DNA of 6,541 bases from positions 1 through 6,541 of the forward strand of contig CAJXLH010000160.1 of NCBI GenBank assembly GCA_913055925.1, in the 5' to 3' direction. Below are positions 6,185 through 6,541 of this stretch, one piece after another (within the stretch, counting starts at the first letter, position 1; every line of letters starts with the position of its first letter). A program made the position numbers and the translations under genes. The DNA is from an uncultured Maritalea sp. (lineage in GTDB: Bacteria > Pseudomonadota > Alphaproteobacteria > Rhizobiales > Devosiaceae). The notes beneath the pieces were generated by a model that saw only the letters and a list, made by a program, of their open reading frames with translations, did no database searches and was not told the DNA's origin.

Positions 6185-6541
6185 TCATATAGTGTTTGGT
6201 CTGTCAAACAGCAAGCGCATAGTCTTGAAAAGAGAAACAAGGCAGATAACGAGCGAAGCATAAAACACATATGCTATAGTGGGCTTTTCAAACGTTCCGC
6301 CGTATGCGTCTTGCGAAAACAGCAAGTCATTGAAACCAAACAGCGCCGCTGTGACAAACAGCAACATCACGGTAGCGGTCGATCCGACAACCCAGTCAAG
6401 TTTTCGTACAATCGATCTGCGAATTTGCCAACTCGAATAGGCGCAAAGTGCCATTCCAATTGGTAACACGCCAGCGAATGTTGGTACATTTGCCTGTGAC
6501 CAAATTGGTTCACCCTCACTAGCTAACCACACGCCAATAAC
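6185..6541 (-). CDS. Membrane protein of unknown function, C-terminal part (cut by window edge)
   Basis: The frame is open from the right edge to a TGA at 6187-6185, giving 118 residues of the C-terminus. A GTG at 6532-6530 could be a start, but the reading frame continues upstream of it to the edge with hydrophobic residues (VIGVWLA), so the real start probably lies outside. Three hydrophobic helices are visible (about residues 19-38, 51-71 and 89-106), separated by a basic cytoplasmic loop (RRSIVRK) and a polar loop (FSQDAYGGTFEKP). The tail KTMRLLFDRPNTI is basic. I recognise no family motif. It ends 15 bp from the 3' end of the convergent tRNA. Confidence 0.6.
   Translation of the reverse strand, partial: VIGVWLASEGEPIWSQANVPTFAGVLPIGMALCAYSSWQIRRSIVRKLDWVVGSTATVMLLFVTAALFGFNDLLFSQDAYGGTFEKPTIAYVFYASLVICLVSLFKTMRLLFDRPNTI

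Noticed and set aside
6006..6188. Minus-strand 60-residue frame across the tRNA containing AGFEPTTLCPPDRCATRLRY
   Set aside because: This is the well-known phantom protein produced by translating tRNA-Pro genes antisense. The tRNA explains the sequence fully.
6027..6263. Plus-strand 78-residue frame containing GVAQPGSASVWGTEGRRFKSG
   Set aside because: It is the sense-strand translation of the same tRNA, another recurrent spurious annotation, with no protein-like features elsewhere.

Overview
The window looks like a stretch of alphaproteobacterial chromosome, possibly a marine or soil member of the Hyphomicrobiales (Rhizobiales). Four things point that way: the protein styles (GumC/ExoP-like Wzz, short ExoF/GumB-like Wza, WcaJ/HfsE-type initiating transferase), the sequence of the tRNA-Pro, moderate GC content, and weak Shine-Dalgarno use. 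The taxonomic placement is inference, not the result of a search.

Positions 1-4966 hold an extracellular polysaccharide locus. At the left edge, on the minus strand, is the first 61 codons of a Wzz/GumC/ExoP-type polysaccharide co-polymerase. It is transcribed away from a 186-bp intergenic region. On the plus strand, from about 370, four genes form one probable operon: a short outer-membrane polysaccharide export lipoprotein (Wza/GumB/ExoF type), a GT4 glycosyltransferase, a polyprenyl-phosphate hexose-1-phosphate transferase (WcaJ type), and a multi-spanning O-antigen polymerase/ligase (Wzy/WaaL type). Together they suggest a Wzx/Wzy-type pathway. The initiating transferase loads the first sugar onto undecaprenyl phosphate, the GT4 enzyme extends the repeat, the Wzy-like protein polymerises it, and the Wzz/Wza pair controls length and export. 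No flippase and no further glycosyltransferases are in the window, so the remaining parts must lie elsewhere, perhaps to the left beyond the wzz-like gene.

Positions 4963-5967 carry, on the minus strand, an APH/homoserine-kinase-like small-molecule kinase. Its stop codon overlaps that of the polymerase tail to tail. Then come a 125-bp divergent gap with a perfect 12-bp palindrome, a complete tRNA-Pro(GGG) with encoded CCA (6093-6169), and the 3' part of a minus-strand membrane protein that runs off the right edge.

The window contains no insertion sequence, CRISPR array, phage gene or rRNA that I can see. There is no gene-free stretch longer than 300 bases. I see no strong case for a wholly new system. 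The items most worth checking are the compact EPS operon with its unresolved sugar chemistry, the regulatory sequences around it, and the unassigned kinase.
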